A DNA stretch of 64,000 bases, taken from the NCBI GenBank assembly GCA_934276635.1, contig CAKQTH010000006.1, forward strand, positions 10,004 to 74,003, in the 5' to 3' direction. Below are positions 1 to 8,000 of the stretch, piece after piece. Numbering within the stretch: the first letter of the stretch is position 1; each line of letters starts with the position of its first letter. Origin of the DNA: an uncultured Alphaproteobacteria bacterium (lineage in GTDB: Bacteria; Pseudomonadota; Alphaproteobacteria; RF32; CAG-239). The notes under the pieces are model-generated. The model did no database searches, was not told the origin of the DNA, and was given only the letters and a program-made list of their open reading frames with translations. A program made the translations under genes and the position numbers.

Positions 1-246
1 CTGTCCGATGCCGATAACAAGATTGCCTTTGTTTTGTTCTTCAAACAGCATCTGATAAATTTTTTCGCGCTTTTTTGCCGACAATTTTTTGGAATCGTCA
101 AGCATCAAAACAAGTTCATGGTTGCAATCTTGATTTTTGAACATTACGGCGCCGGCAACGACCGGTCCTGCCCAAGGTCCACGTCCGGCCTCGTCTATGC
201 CGACGACATTGCGGCCGTATTTATTTTCAAAACTGAAATCAGGCAT
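1..246 (-). CDS. rnhB: Ribonuclease HII, N-terminal part (runs off the window)
   Basis: RNase HII cleaves RNA in RNA/DNA hybrids and removes misincorporated ribonucleotides in the cytoplasm. The 82 visible residues start MPDFSF and contain the family signature [19 protein letters not shown], with the first catalytic Asp-Glu pair, followed by [12 protein letters not shown]. The rest of the protein, including the later catalytic aspartates, lies beyond base 1. The start at 246 is preceded by a GAGGAG-like ribosome binding site at about 253-258. The alphaproteobacterial context agrees and the identity is clear despite truncation. Confidence 0.93.
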   Translation of the reverse strand, partial: MPDFSFENKYGRNVVGIDEAGRGPWAGPVVAGAVMFKNQDCNHELVLMLDDSKKLSAKKREKIYQMLFEEQNKGNLVIGIGQ

Positions 247-303
247 TTTATACTCCTCAAATTTTGAGCGAGCATAGCACAGCAAAATAAAAATTACAAT
301 CGA

Positions 304-618
304 TTAATGTTTTTCGGTCGGAACATGGTCATATTTTATGCCGTCCATGCCTCCGAGCACAATGGCGACATTATCAATTCCGTGTTCCTCAAGTTCCTGA
401 GCTGCGGTTTCGGCGCGTCCTCCGCCCGATGAGCAGAGAATGTTGATGGTTTTTGAGTTGTCAAAGTGATATTTCTTGATTACATCATCAATATTCCAGG
501 TTTCAAAATCAATATGGATATGCGGCAGCAGCAGCTTTTCTTCTTCATATTCCTGCGGCGTGCGGATATCCATGATAAGCGAATTTTCATCTAACATATT
601 CGGTCTGACAAACTGCAT
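304..618 (-). CDS. Single-domain rhodanese-like protein
   Basis: This is a 104-residue single rhodanese domain. It carries the CH2A-type DIRTPQEYEEE motif near residue 17 and a putative active-site loop beginning at the cysteine in LCSSGGGRA near residue 62. Such proteins transfer sulfane sulfur or act as small phosphatase-like or persulfide carriers; the physiological acceptor cannot be told from sequence. There is no signal peptide, so it is probably cytoplasmic. An AAGGGG ribosome binding site lies just upstream of the start. It is separated from rnhB by 57 bases and may be co-transcribed with it. Confidence 0.8.
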   Translation of the reverse strand: MQFVRPNMLDENSLIMDIRTPQEYEEEKLLLPHIHIDFETWNIDDVIKKYHFDNSKTINILCSSGGGRAETAAQELEEHGIDNVAIVLGGMDGIKYDHVPTEKH

Positions 619-687
619 AAAAAATCCCCTTTCTTCAATACATATAATATCAAAAAAAAGGGGATAACAGAGGTTATAAACTTTTTT

Positions 688-1449
688 CTATTTTATAACT
701 TTTCCTTCAAATCTGTTCGGAGTAACCGAAATAATTTCAACTTTCAAATTGCCGAAATCAACAAAGTCATAATCCTCGGAGAATTCAACCGATTTATATT
801 CTTCTGTTCCGGTTCCGTCAAAATCTTTGAATCGGATATAATAGAAGTCGCCTTTTTTGCCGTCAAAAATAACTTCAATACCTTCATGCGGTTCCAAAGT
901 TGCGGTTTTGCGGTTTGTGGCGGTGCGCAATTTTGCGTTTTCCGGATCTACGACAAATTTTGTTGTCAGCATCATAATTTTGTTATCGGCAATTTTGCGT
1001 CCGATATACGGATAAATTTTTCCTTTCTTGTCAACAAGGACAATATCTGTACTTTGCGGGTTTATCAGATAATATTTTTTGCCGTCAATTTTAACGGTGC
1101 CGATGCGTTCATACTGAACATTTGCTTTGATTTCAACATTTGAGGCCATACCTTTGAGGGTAATATCGTCAGGGGTTATGAGAACCTTTTTCTCATAATA
1201 TGAAACGACATATTTTTTGACCGAATAAATAATGCCGCCGGTGTGAGCCACAACATTTTTGTTTTCTTCAAAATTTTCTTCGGTAATTTCTTCGGTCCTG
1301 ACCAAAGTATACGAAGTGTCAAGTTTTGAAAAAGTGAGAGTTCCGGCGCCGTCTATGATAAGGTCGCGGAAACCGAGCGAATTATACTCTCCCAAGCGAA
1401 CGCAGCTCGAAAGGGCAAAGAAAGCAATAAGTGCAAATATTTTTTTCAT
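688..1449 (-). CDS. Putative lipoprotein of unknown function
   Basis: The 253-residue product starts with a short hydrophobic signal ending in a lipobox (FALSSC, residues about 11-16), so it is predicted to be lipidated at Cys16. The rest is rich in beta-strand-like alternation and lysine, without a domain I recognise. It is transcribed divergently from prmA. An imperfect AT-rich inverted repeat spans the stop codon (about 675-705) and is followed by a T-rich run on the minus strand, which could end transcription. Function unknown. Confidence 0.7.
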   Translation of the reverse strand: MKKIFALIAFFALSSCVRLGEYNSLGFRDLIIDGAGTLTFSKLDTSYTLVRTEEITEENFEENKNVVAHTGGIIYSVKKYVVSYYEKKVLITPDDITLKGMASNVEIKANVQYERIGTVKIDGKKYYLINPQSTDIVLVDKKGKIYPYIGRKIADNKIMMLTTKFVVDPENAKLRTATNRKTATLEPHEGIEVIFDGKKGDFYYIRFKDFDGTGTEEYKSVEFSEDYDFVDFGNLKVEIISVTPNRFEGKVIK

Positions 1450-1533
1450 CTTAATCTCTTTTTATGGTTTTGTTTATAATATTGTGTACAATAAATCATA
1501 AAAGTAAACAATTATATAACTGCGGGGGATAAA

Positions 1534-2403
1534 ATGAATAAAAATGTGTGCAGCTGCAAAATGATAAAGTTTGAGCCGGTAGATGAGATTGCGGAAAATA
1601 CGGCCGAATTTGCCGATGAATATTTTGAGGTGACGGCTGTAAACTATACCGATGACGGCAAAGAACAAATGGTCGGATACAAAACATCTTTTGACGATGA
1701 ACAAATGAAGGCTGCGGCGGCAATGTTCGGGGCAAAGCTTCCGGATTATCAGGTTGAAGTACTGGAAGAAAAAGACTGGCTGGCCGAAAATATCATAAAA
1801 TTTGCTCCGTTTGAGGCCGGAAATTTTTTGATTTACGGTTCGCATGAAAAATCTCAGCCGAAAAGCTCGAAAATTCCGGTTATGGTATACGCCGCCACGG
1901 CTTTCGGTTCGGAACATCAGACCACAAAAATGTGTCTTGAAGCCGCAAGTTTTTTGTTTGACAATCGGGTTGAATGCAAAAATGTGCTTGATATCGGCAC
2001 CGGTTCAGGAATATTGGCGATTGCGGCGGCAAAGCAGTGGAAAGGCGCCAAAGTCAAAGCGGTTGATATTGATGCCGAGGCGGTCAGGGTTTGCGCGCAA
2101 AACGCCGCAGATAACGGTGTTGCGAACAGCATAGAAACCTATGAGGGTGACGGCTATAAACTGCCTCAGATAGAAAAATGCGCTCCGTACGACCTGATTT
2201 TTGCAAATATTTTGGCTCGTCCGCTGATTGCGATGGCAAAAGATATGTCGCGATATCTGAAAAAAGGCGGTTTCGGAATTATATCCGGTTTTGTGGAAGA
2301 TCAGCTTGAATGGGTTGTTTCGGAACACGAAAAATTCGGCCTCAAGCGCAAAAAAGTTTTCAAAACGGACAATTGGCACACGGTTATTTTGGAGAAAATG
2401 TGA
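1534..2403 (+). CDS. prmA: Ribosomal protein L11 methyltransferase
   Basis: PrmA trimethylates ribosomal protein L11 using S-adenosylmethionine. The 289-residue length is normal for the family. The N-terminal half is the substrate-binding part and the C-terminal half carries the Rossmann SAM motif VLDIGTGSGILAIAAAK near residue 150, followed by the acidic loop VDIDAEAV and the ANILARPL motif typical of PrmA. The start is set by GGGGGAT a few bases upstream. The stop codon overlaps the pepP start (TGATG at 2401-2405), so the two are translationally coupled. Confidence 0.95.
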   Translation: MNKNVCSCKMIKFEPVDEIAENTAEFADEYFEVTAVNYTDDGKEQMVGYKTSFDDEQMKAAAAMFGAKLPDYQVEVLEEKDWLAENIIKFAPFEAGNFLIYGSHEKSQPKSSKIPVMVYAATAFGSEHQTTKMCLEAASFLFDNRVECKNVLDIGTGSGILAIAAAKQWKGAKVKAVDIDAEAVRVCAQNAADNGVANSIETYEGDGYKLPQIEKCAPYDLIFANILARPLIAMAKDMSRYLKKGGFGIISGFVEDQLEWVVSEHEKFGLKRKKVFKTDNWHTVILEKM

Positions 2404-4100
2404 TGAAAATTGAAGAGTTGCAAAAAAAATTGGCAGAAATGAAAATTGATGCCTATCTGATAAATCACAGCAATATGTTTATAAAACAGGATATTCTTGA
2501 TGAAGAAAACAAACTTTTGGAGTTGACCGGTTTCAGCGGATCTAACGGAATTTTGCTGGTGATGCAAAACAAAAGCGTGCTGCTGGTTGACGGGCGGTAT
2601 GAAATTCAGGCAAAGCAAGAGGTTGAAAACAAAAATATCGAAATTTATTGCACCAGATTGTATCCAACCTCGGCGATTTTGGCTCCGTTTGTGTGCGGAA
2701 AAATCCGCTCGCTGATGTATAATCCGTGGTGTTTTACGCAAAAGAGCATCAAATATATGCAAGATGTGTTTTGCGGCGTGGAGATGATTGCCGATGAAGA
2801 TAATCTGCTCGGGAGTCTTGTCAGCGAAAAAAGCGCAAATGTGTTTGAGCACAAAATTGAGTTTGCCGGAAAAACGGCAGAAGAAAAGCTCAAAATCGTT
2901 ACGGAAAAAATGGCGCAATGCGGACTTGAACATTATCTGCTCTGCGATAGCGCGTCGGTTTCGTGGTTGCTCAATCTTCGCTCCGATATTTTGCCGAATA
3001 CTCCGGTTTTGCGTGCGTTTGCGCTGATTGCAAAAAACGGTTCATACGAGATTTTTGCTCACAATCTGAAAGGTATAGACTATACCGAGATGAAAAATCT
3101 GCCGCAAAGACTGAAATCTCTCGGCGATGAAAAAATCGGCATAGACAAACAAAACACTCCGCAAAAAATTACGAACATCATCAAACACGGATATAATATG
3201 CAAAATCCGATAATCGAGGCAAAAAGCATAAAATCGGCGGTTGAAATGAGCGGATTTGAAAATGCGCATATCCGCGATGGCGTTGCATTATGCAAATTTT
3301 TGTGCTGGTTTGACAAGTGCGGAGAGGGCAAAACCGAGCTTGATATTTGTGAAAAGCTGTATTCTTTGCGCCAGGAGCAAAAATATTTTTATTCGAACAG
3401 TTTTGACACAATAGCGGCATATGGTTCAAATGCGGCGATTGTGCACTATTCGCCGAGCAAAAAGACCAATAAAACCATTGAAAAAGATTCGATGTTGCTG
3501 CTGGACAGCGGTGCGCAATATTTTGACGGAACAACAGATGTGACCAGAACAATCGCGGTCGGAAAGAATATTGATGAACATATCATAAACGATTTTACGC
3601 TTGTTTTGAAGGCGCATCTGGCTTTGGCATCGACAATCTTTCCGGATAATACGCCGGATAAAAATTTTGATAATATCGCGCGGCGCGAGCTTTGGAAATA
3701 CGGACTTGAATATAAGCACGGAACCGGACACGGGGTCGGACATTTTTCTGATGTGCACGAGATGCCTCCGTCAATGAGCGAAAGCGGAAGCGGCCTTTTG
3801 CACGAAAATATGGTGCTTTCGATTGAACCGGGAATATATAAAGAAGGCTCGCACGGCATCAGAATTGAAAATCTGGTCAAGACCGTATTGATAAAAGAGG
3901 CGCCTTTTGACGGCCGTTTTATGAAATTTGAACCTTTGACAATGGCACCAGTTGATAAAAGGCTCATCAATAAATATCTTTTAAGCACGGACGAGCAAAA
4001 CCTGTTCAATACATATCATCAAAAGGTGTATAACACGCTTGAAAAATATATGAATGATGAGGAAAAAGTTTGGCTGAAGGAGGCTTGCTCGTCCCTGTAA
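2403..4100 (+). CDS. pepP: Xaa-Pro aminopeptidase (M24B family)
   Basis: This cytoplasmic metallopeptidase removes the N-terminal residue preceding proline. The product of 565 residues has two creatinase-like N-terminal domains and a C-terminal pita-bread domain, as in the long XPNPEP1-like form rather than the 440-residue E. coli PepP. Metal ligands are visible in LLLDSGAQYFDGTTDVTRT (two Asp), GTGHGVGHF (His), LSIEPGIY (Glu) and GIRIENLV (Glu). I chose the ATG at 2403, which overlaps the prmA stop; a longer reading frame upstream lies inside prmA and is not used. Confidence 0.93.
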   Translation: MKIEELQKKLAEMKIDAYLINHSNMFIKQDILDEENKLLELTGFSGSNGILLVMQNKSVLLVDGRYEIQAKQEVENKNIEIYCTRLYPTSAILAPFVCGKIRSLMYNPWCFTQKSIKYMQDVFCGVEMIADEDNLLGSLVSEKSANVFEHKIEFAGKTAEEKLKIVTEKMAQCGLEHYLLCDSASVSWLLNLRSDILPNTPVLRAFALIAKNGSYEIFAHNLKGIDYTEMKNLPQRLKSLGDEKIGIDKQNTPQKITNIIKHGYNMQNPIIEAKSIKSAVEMSGFENAHIRDGVALCKFLCWFDKCGEGKTELDICEKLYSLRQEQKYFYSNSFDTIAAYGSNAAIVHYSPSKKTNKTIEKDSMLLLDSGAQYFDGTTDVTRTIAVGKNIDEHIINDFTLVLKAHLALASTIFPDNTPDKNFDNIARRELWKYGLEYKHGTGHGVGHFSDVHEMPPSMSESGSGLLHENMVLSIEPGIYKEGSHGIRIENLVKTVLIKEAPFDGRFMKFEPLTMAPVDKRLINKYLLSTDEQNLFNTYHQKVYNTLEKYMNDEEKVWLKEACSSL

Positions 4101-4118
4101 TTTTATAAGGAGGGGCAA

Positions 4119-4571
4119 ATGTTCAGATTTTTTGTGGTACTGCTGATTTTGTGTGGTGCGGCAATTCCGTTGCATGCCGAGTTGACATATCAGGGAGGTT
4201 TTAATCCGGATATCAGCCTTGAACAATATTTTGATGAAGAACATCCGAAATATGAGCGCTCGATTATCTATGTGTTTTATAACTCGGAGACATGCTATAA
4301 TTGCCCGCAGACAATAAAGCTGATAAAAGATGTGTACGACAAATATTATCAGGATAAATATCAGCTTGAAGTTATAGATTATTTTTCTGATGAAACATAT
4401 AATTATCAGGCAAATTATGATTTGAAAAATCCGCTCGAGGTTGTTTTGCAACGGGTGGAATACGGCGATGCGGAAGGGTATCGCAAAATTGAAAATTTAG
4501 AAAATATGACTTCTGATGTTGTAAGTTTTGAAGAAAATTTGAGATATCAGATAAATTCTTTTTTAGGATAA
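4119..4571 (+). CDS. Secreted thioredoxin-fold-like protein with CxxC
   Basis: The 150-residue product has a Sec signal peptide (MFRFF to LHAE, cleavage near residue 20) and a CYNC motif at about residues 62-65 in the context YVFYNSETCYNCPQTIKLI, which resembles the redox centre of thioredoxin-fold proteins. The later segment, with an NYDLKNPLEVVL stretch, is loosely like the ArsF/nitrophenyl-reductase-associated thioredoxin-like family. A strong AAGGAGGGG site precedes the ATG. It follows pepP by 18 bases, so it is probably in the prmA-pepP operon. The partner protein is unknown. Confidence 0.65.
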   Translation: MFRFFVVLLILCGAAIPLHAELTYQGGFNPDISLEQYFDEEHPKYERSIIYVFYNSETCYNCPQTIKLIKDVYDKYYQDKYQLEVIDYFSDETYNYQANYDLKNPLEVVLQRVEYGDAEGYRKIENLENMTSDVVSFEENLRYQINSFLG

Positions 4572-4576
4572 TAAAA

Positions 4577-4606
4577 AGGGCGGAAAAATCTCCGCCCTCA
4601 ACTTTT
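4577..4606. terminator. Bidirectional hairpin terminator
   Basis: A perfect GGGCGGA/TCCGCCC stem with an AAAAATC loop sits between the convergent genes ending at 4571 (+) and 4615 (-), with A-rich and T-rich flanks on both sides. Confidence 0.85.
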
Positions 4607-4614
4607 TATGCCGA

Positions 4615-5847
4615 TTATTCGTTGGCCGCAGTTTTAGAAACAACTCCGTCGGCCAGTTTCGGCTCAAACCATGTTGACTTCGGCGGCATCAGCATCTTGT
4701 TGTCGGCAACCGCAATCAGCTCGTCAACAGCAGTCGGATATACCATAAATCCGACGCTGCCCTTGTGCTCGTCAACAACCTTTTCGATTTCTTCCGCACC
4801 TCGGATTCCGCCGATAAAGTCAATGCGCTCATCGTTGCGCAAATCCGTAATTCCCAAAATTTTATCCAGAACTTTTGCGCTCAACAGGCTAACATCAAGC
4901 TGTGAAACCGGATCGGACGGCATCGGAGCGCCGATATGTGTCAGCTCGTACCATTTTTTGTTCAGATACATTGTAAATGTGCCTTTTTTTGAAGGCTTTG
5001 CGCGCGAAATTTCTTTTACGGCAAAATTTTTCTTGATTTCGGACATAAACTGTTCTTCGGTATGGCCGTTGAGGTCAAAAACAACGCGGTTATAGTCCCA
5101 AATTTTCATCTCATCTTCAAAGTATGCAACAGCCAAAAAGCGTCCGGTATCGGTTGTGCCATCTTCGGCCGCAAGACGGGAAGCAGCGGCAGAGCGATGG
5201 TGTCCGTCGGCAATATATGCCTCGTTCTGAGCATTGAAAGCATCTTCAATCTGCTTGATTTCTTTGTCGTCGTCAACAATCCATAAGGTATGTTTTACGC
5301 CATAATCACCGACAACCGAAAATGCCGGCTTTTTGGTTTCTACAATATTTTTCAGCAGAGCCTTAATTTGCGGCAGGTCTTTGTTAATCAAAAGAGCAGG
5401 ACCGGTCTGAGCGCCGACGGTGCGAATTTGCTTAACGCGGTCGTTTTCTTTTGCAACGCGGGTCAGCTCGTGGCGTTTGATGCGCCCTTCGTTATACGCC
5501 TTAACCGAGGCAGCAACGGCCAAACCGGTTTGAACATGGTCGCCCATAATCATCTGATATACATAAAAGCAGGGTTTTTCGGTTTTATAAAGAACGCCTT
5601 TTGCCAGCATATTATTAAAGTTTTCGGCAGCTTTGAGATAAACGCGTTCCTCATAGGGAGAAACATCGCCGTCAAAATCAATTTCAGCTTTAGAAACATG
5701 CAAAAAGCTGTACGGTTTACCTTCGGCTTTAACTTTTGCTTCTGCCGACGAAAGAACATCATACGGAGGAGCCGCAACTTGTCCGGCAAATTGAGCGGTA
5801 GGCAAAATCCCCGTAAACGGAGCATAAATCAGATTTTTATCAATCAT
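4615..5847 (-). CDS. DUF1015 family protein
   Basis: The 410-residue product belongs to the DUF1015 family: it begins IYAPFTGILPT, has the APPYDVLSS segment near residue 30 and the conserved IADGHHRSAAASRLA motif near residue 200. The family is often found near serA/serC-type genes, but its reaction is not established. It is presumably cytoplasmic. The start at 5847 is chosen because AAGGAT lies eight bases upstream; the longer frame to 5892 lacks such a site. It appears to be a single-gene unit here. Confidence 0.85.
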   Translation of the reverse strand: MIDKNLIYAPFTGILPTAQFAGQVAAPPYDVLSSAEAKVKAEGKPYSFLHVSKAEIDFDGDVSPYEERVYLKAAENFNNMLAKGVLYKTEKPCFYVYQMIMGDHVQTGLAVAASVKAYNEGRIKRHELTRVAKENDRVKQIRTVGAQTGPALLINKDLPQIKALLKNIVETKKPAFSVVGDYGVKHTLWIVDDDKEIKQIEDAFNAQNEAYIADGHHRSAAASRLAAEDGTTDTGRFLAVAYFEDEMKIWDYNRVVFDLNGHTEEQFMSEIKKNFAVKEISRAKPSKKGTFTMYLNKKWYELTHIGAPMPSDPVSQLDVSLLSAKVLDKILGITDLRNDERIDFIGGIRGAEEIEKVVDEHKGSVGFMVYPTAVDELIAVADNKMLMPPKSTWFEPKLADGVVSKTAANE

Positions 5848-6020
5848 TACAAATCCTTTCTGAAAATTGTTATTAATAAACAAATGATACAATGATATTT
5901 GATAAAGTCCACATCAATAAAATTTTTGCCACAATATTTTATTTGAATAAGTGAAAAATATTGCTTTTTTATAAAATTTTTTGATATATCTTAAAAAATA
6001 AGAAGGGGAGGAAATTGCCG

Positions 6021-6971
6021 ATGAGATTGTCAGAAAAGTTAAAGCTGTGGACGGACAAAGGGATTATCAGCGCCGAACAGTCGCAAAAAATTTTGGAGCT
6101 TGAACAGAGCAGAAAAACTTCGCTTTCGGCAAAGTTGATGTATTGGATTGCAGGTTTGTTCATCGGGATCGGAATAATTTTGGTTATAGGGGCAAATTGG
6201 GACGCAATCCCGTCATCGGCAAAGGTTGCGGCAGATTTTGTACTGCTCGGGACGGTTTTGTATTATGCGTATCGTGCGGTTGTTGAAAACAAAAAGAATT
6301 CGGCCGAATTGTTTTTGGGATTGTCGGTTTTGGGCGTCGGGGCGACAATCGGCCTGATTGCTCAGGTTTTTAATCTGCAGGGCGGTTGGTCGTCGTTTTC
6401 TTTCGGTTGGGCTGTGCTGAGCGTTGTTTTTGTGTTGTTTAGCCGACTCAAGTCAATTAATATGCTGTGGCTGCTGCTTTTGTTGTCATCAATCGATTTT
6501 GAGAGATTGTCCGAGTTTTTAGATTTAATGTTCAGGGATTGTCCGGTTTGCGGAATGATATTCGGAACCACATTTTTCGGGCTTGCGGCATATATATGCA
6601 AAGAATTGTATTCGGCAGCAAAGAAAAAAGTTGTTTTGCCGGCTGCTGCGGCCGATTTGGCGATATTCTTGATGTATATCGTTGTTTTTTGCGTCGGAAT
6701 CAGCATTTCCGGTATTCTGGCGAATGCGTTTGTATTTGTGTTCTTTGCGTTTCGGCTGCTTGCGGCGGTTTATTATAAAAACATTGATTCGTTTGTGCGA
6801 AACATTCATCTTGCGGAGCTTTACATCATCTGGTTTTTCATCTCGCGCTTTGATAACCTGATGGAAAGCGGCGCCGGATTTATTTTGTGCGGAATTGTCG
6901 TTTTGCTGATGCTGTATATCTGGAAAAAATCGTCAAAATATATCAGAAAAATGGAGATTTTTTATGAATAA
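6021..6971 (+). CDS. DUF2157 integral membrane protein
   Basis: The N-terminal 45 residues form a soluble helical domain (SEKLKLWTDKGIISAEQ) typical of DUF2157. About eight hydrophobic segments follow, the first being IAGLFIGIGIILVIGANWDAIP, a family hallmark. Function unknown. A GGGGAGG site at 6004-6010 supports the ATG at 6021; a TTG six bases earlier is possible but too close. It overlaps the following GDYXXLXY gene by eight bases, the usual pairing for this family, suggesting a two-protein membrane complex. Confidence 0.82.
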   Translation: MRLSEKLKLWTDKGIISAEQSQKILELEQSRKTSLSAKLMYWIAGLFIGIGIILVIGANWDAIPSSAKVAADFVLLGTVLYYAYRAVVENKKNSAELFLGLSVLGVGATIGLIAQVFNLQGGWSSFSFGWAVLSVVFVLFSRLKSINMLWLLLLLSSIDFERLSEFLDLMFRDCPVCGMIFGTTFFGLAAYICKELYSAAKKKVVLPAAAADLAIFLMYIVVFCVGISISGILANAFVFVFFAFRLLAAVYYKNIDSFVRNIHLAELYIIWFFISRFDNLMESGAGFILCGIVVLLMLYIWKKSSKYIRKMEIFYE

Positions 6972-7416
6972 AAAATTTGTCGCCGTGTTGTTCTTTTTGC
7001 CTTTTGCCGCACTGGTTGTTTGGGGCGCATCGCTGTGTGTGACGGTTCTTGAAAGCAGAGATGTGGTTGTTGCAATTTCGGGTTATGATCCGCGGGATTT
7101 GCTTTCCGGACGCTATATCGGCTATACCATAAATTGGGATAAAACGGATTGCTCGCAATTTGAGGACAATATCTGCCCGAAAGACAAGTTTTGCACAGAC
7201 GGAGGCTGCCGATATTATGTTCCGGAGCAGTCAGCGTATCTTATTGATGAATGTCTCCGATATGCGGAAAAAAGAGGCCTGAAGTTTGAGGTTGTGTATT
7301 CTTATCACAAAAATCGTGCCCCGATAGCGAAACGACTGCTTATCAATGGAGAAGATTGGCGTGTTTATGCGGAAAAATATGTTTCAGAAGAAGTTTTCAG
7401 GCAAAATATAAAGTAA
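6964..7416 (+). CDS. GDYXXLXY-family membrane-anchored protein with replaced 3' end
   Basis: The 150-residue product has one N-terminal membrane helix (residues 5-27) and an extracytoplasmic domain with the DPRDLLSGRYIGY segment that corresponds to the family's GDYxxLxY motif. It is the usual partner of DUF2157. The last residues (QNIK and the stop) are encoded by sequence that matches a pilin gene rather than this family: bases from about 7401 onward align with the pilin at 57233-57856. Its natural C-terminus may therefore have been trimmed by the event that brought in the cassette. The ordinary domain end (LLINGEDWRVY) is intact, so the protein is probably functional. Confidence 0.8.
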   Translation: MNKKFVAVLFFLPFAALVVWGASLCVTVLESRDVVVAISGYDPRDLLSGRYIGYTINWDKTDCSQFEDNICPKDKFCTDGGCRYYVPEQSAYLIDECLRYAEKRGLKFEVVYSYHKNRAPIAKRLLINGEDWRVYAEKYVSEEVFRQNIK

Positions 7417-7865
7417 ACAAACTGGTTGACCAGGTTACAATGACCGCAGCAAATATCAGAACAACATTTGCCGGTCAAGGCGACTATAATGGATTGACCA
7501 CTGACATTGCTCACAACTTGGGTGTATTCCCAGAGGAAATGGATAAAGACTGGAATGGTTCAGGTTCAAAAGCAGTAAAAAAAGTAATGAATGCAATGGG
7601 TGGACAAATGCATGTGGCTCAAGCACAAGATAACAAATATGCTTTTGATATGGTTGTAGACGGTCTTTCTAAATATGCTTGCTCTACATTGGTAACTGCA
7701 GATTGGGGTTCTGCTTCAGGATTTTTGGAATTTACCGCAGGTATCGGGCAATCTATAATGGATAATGCCGGGGTTGCAGATTTGGTATCAGGAGTTGTTG
7801 GCGCCGTAAGTTCGTTATGCGATTGCGGTTCAACAGAAAACTCATGCTCCCTTACATGGAGATTT
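7401..7865 (+). pseudogene. Startless pilin cassette (candidate silent donor copy)
   Basis: These 155 codons are open and align along their whole length with the C-terminal part of the pilin at 57233-57856: AKYKVNKLVDQV against AKYKTNKLVDQV, then AANIRTTFAGQG, PEE, DG[IL]SK and TADWG blocks, ending at CSLTWRF against CSIILRF. The leader peptide, hydrophobic helix, start codon and ribosome binding site are absent. The frame begins inside the 3' end of the GDYXXLXY gene and runs past the normal pilin stop into the terminator region (frame stop at 8000). The middle is diverged while the ends are conserved. This is what a silent pilin cassette would look like; a decayed gene fused by deletion is the alternative. 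Confidence 0.7.
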
Positions 7866-7956
7866 TTTCCGCCGATATGGCGAGTGGTTGTTCTCTCCAA
7901 GCTCAATCATATGTTTTTTCATAAGTCTCCGGCGGAAAGACCTTGCATCAAAAAAG

Positions 7957-7982
7957 GCGCAGATTTTTATCTGCGCTTTTTT
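7957..7982. terminator. Hairpin terminator
   Basis: A perfect GCGCAGAT/ATCTGCGC stem with a TTTT loop is followed by six T on the plus strand and preceded by A-rich sequence, so it can end both the DUF2157 operon and hydG, which converge here. Confidence 0.85.
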
Positions 7983-8000
7983 GTTTGCCGCAATTGCTGA

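Noticed and set aside
7439..7870. Translation of the pilin cassette from the internal ATG at about 7439
   Set aside because: No ribosome binding site, no leader or membrane helix; a pilin from this start could not be processed.
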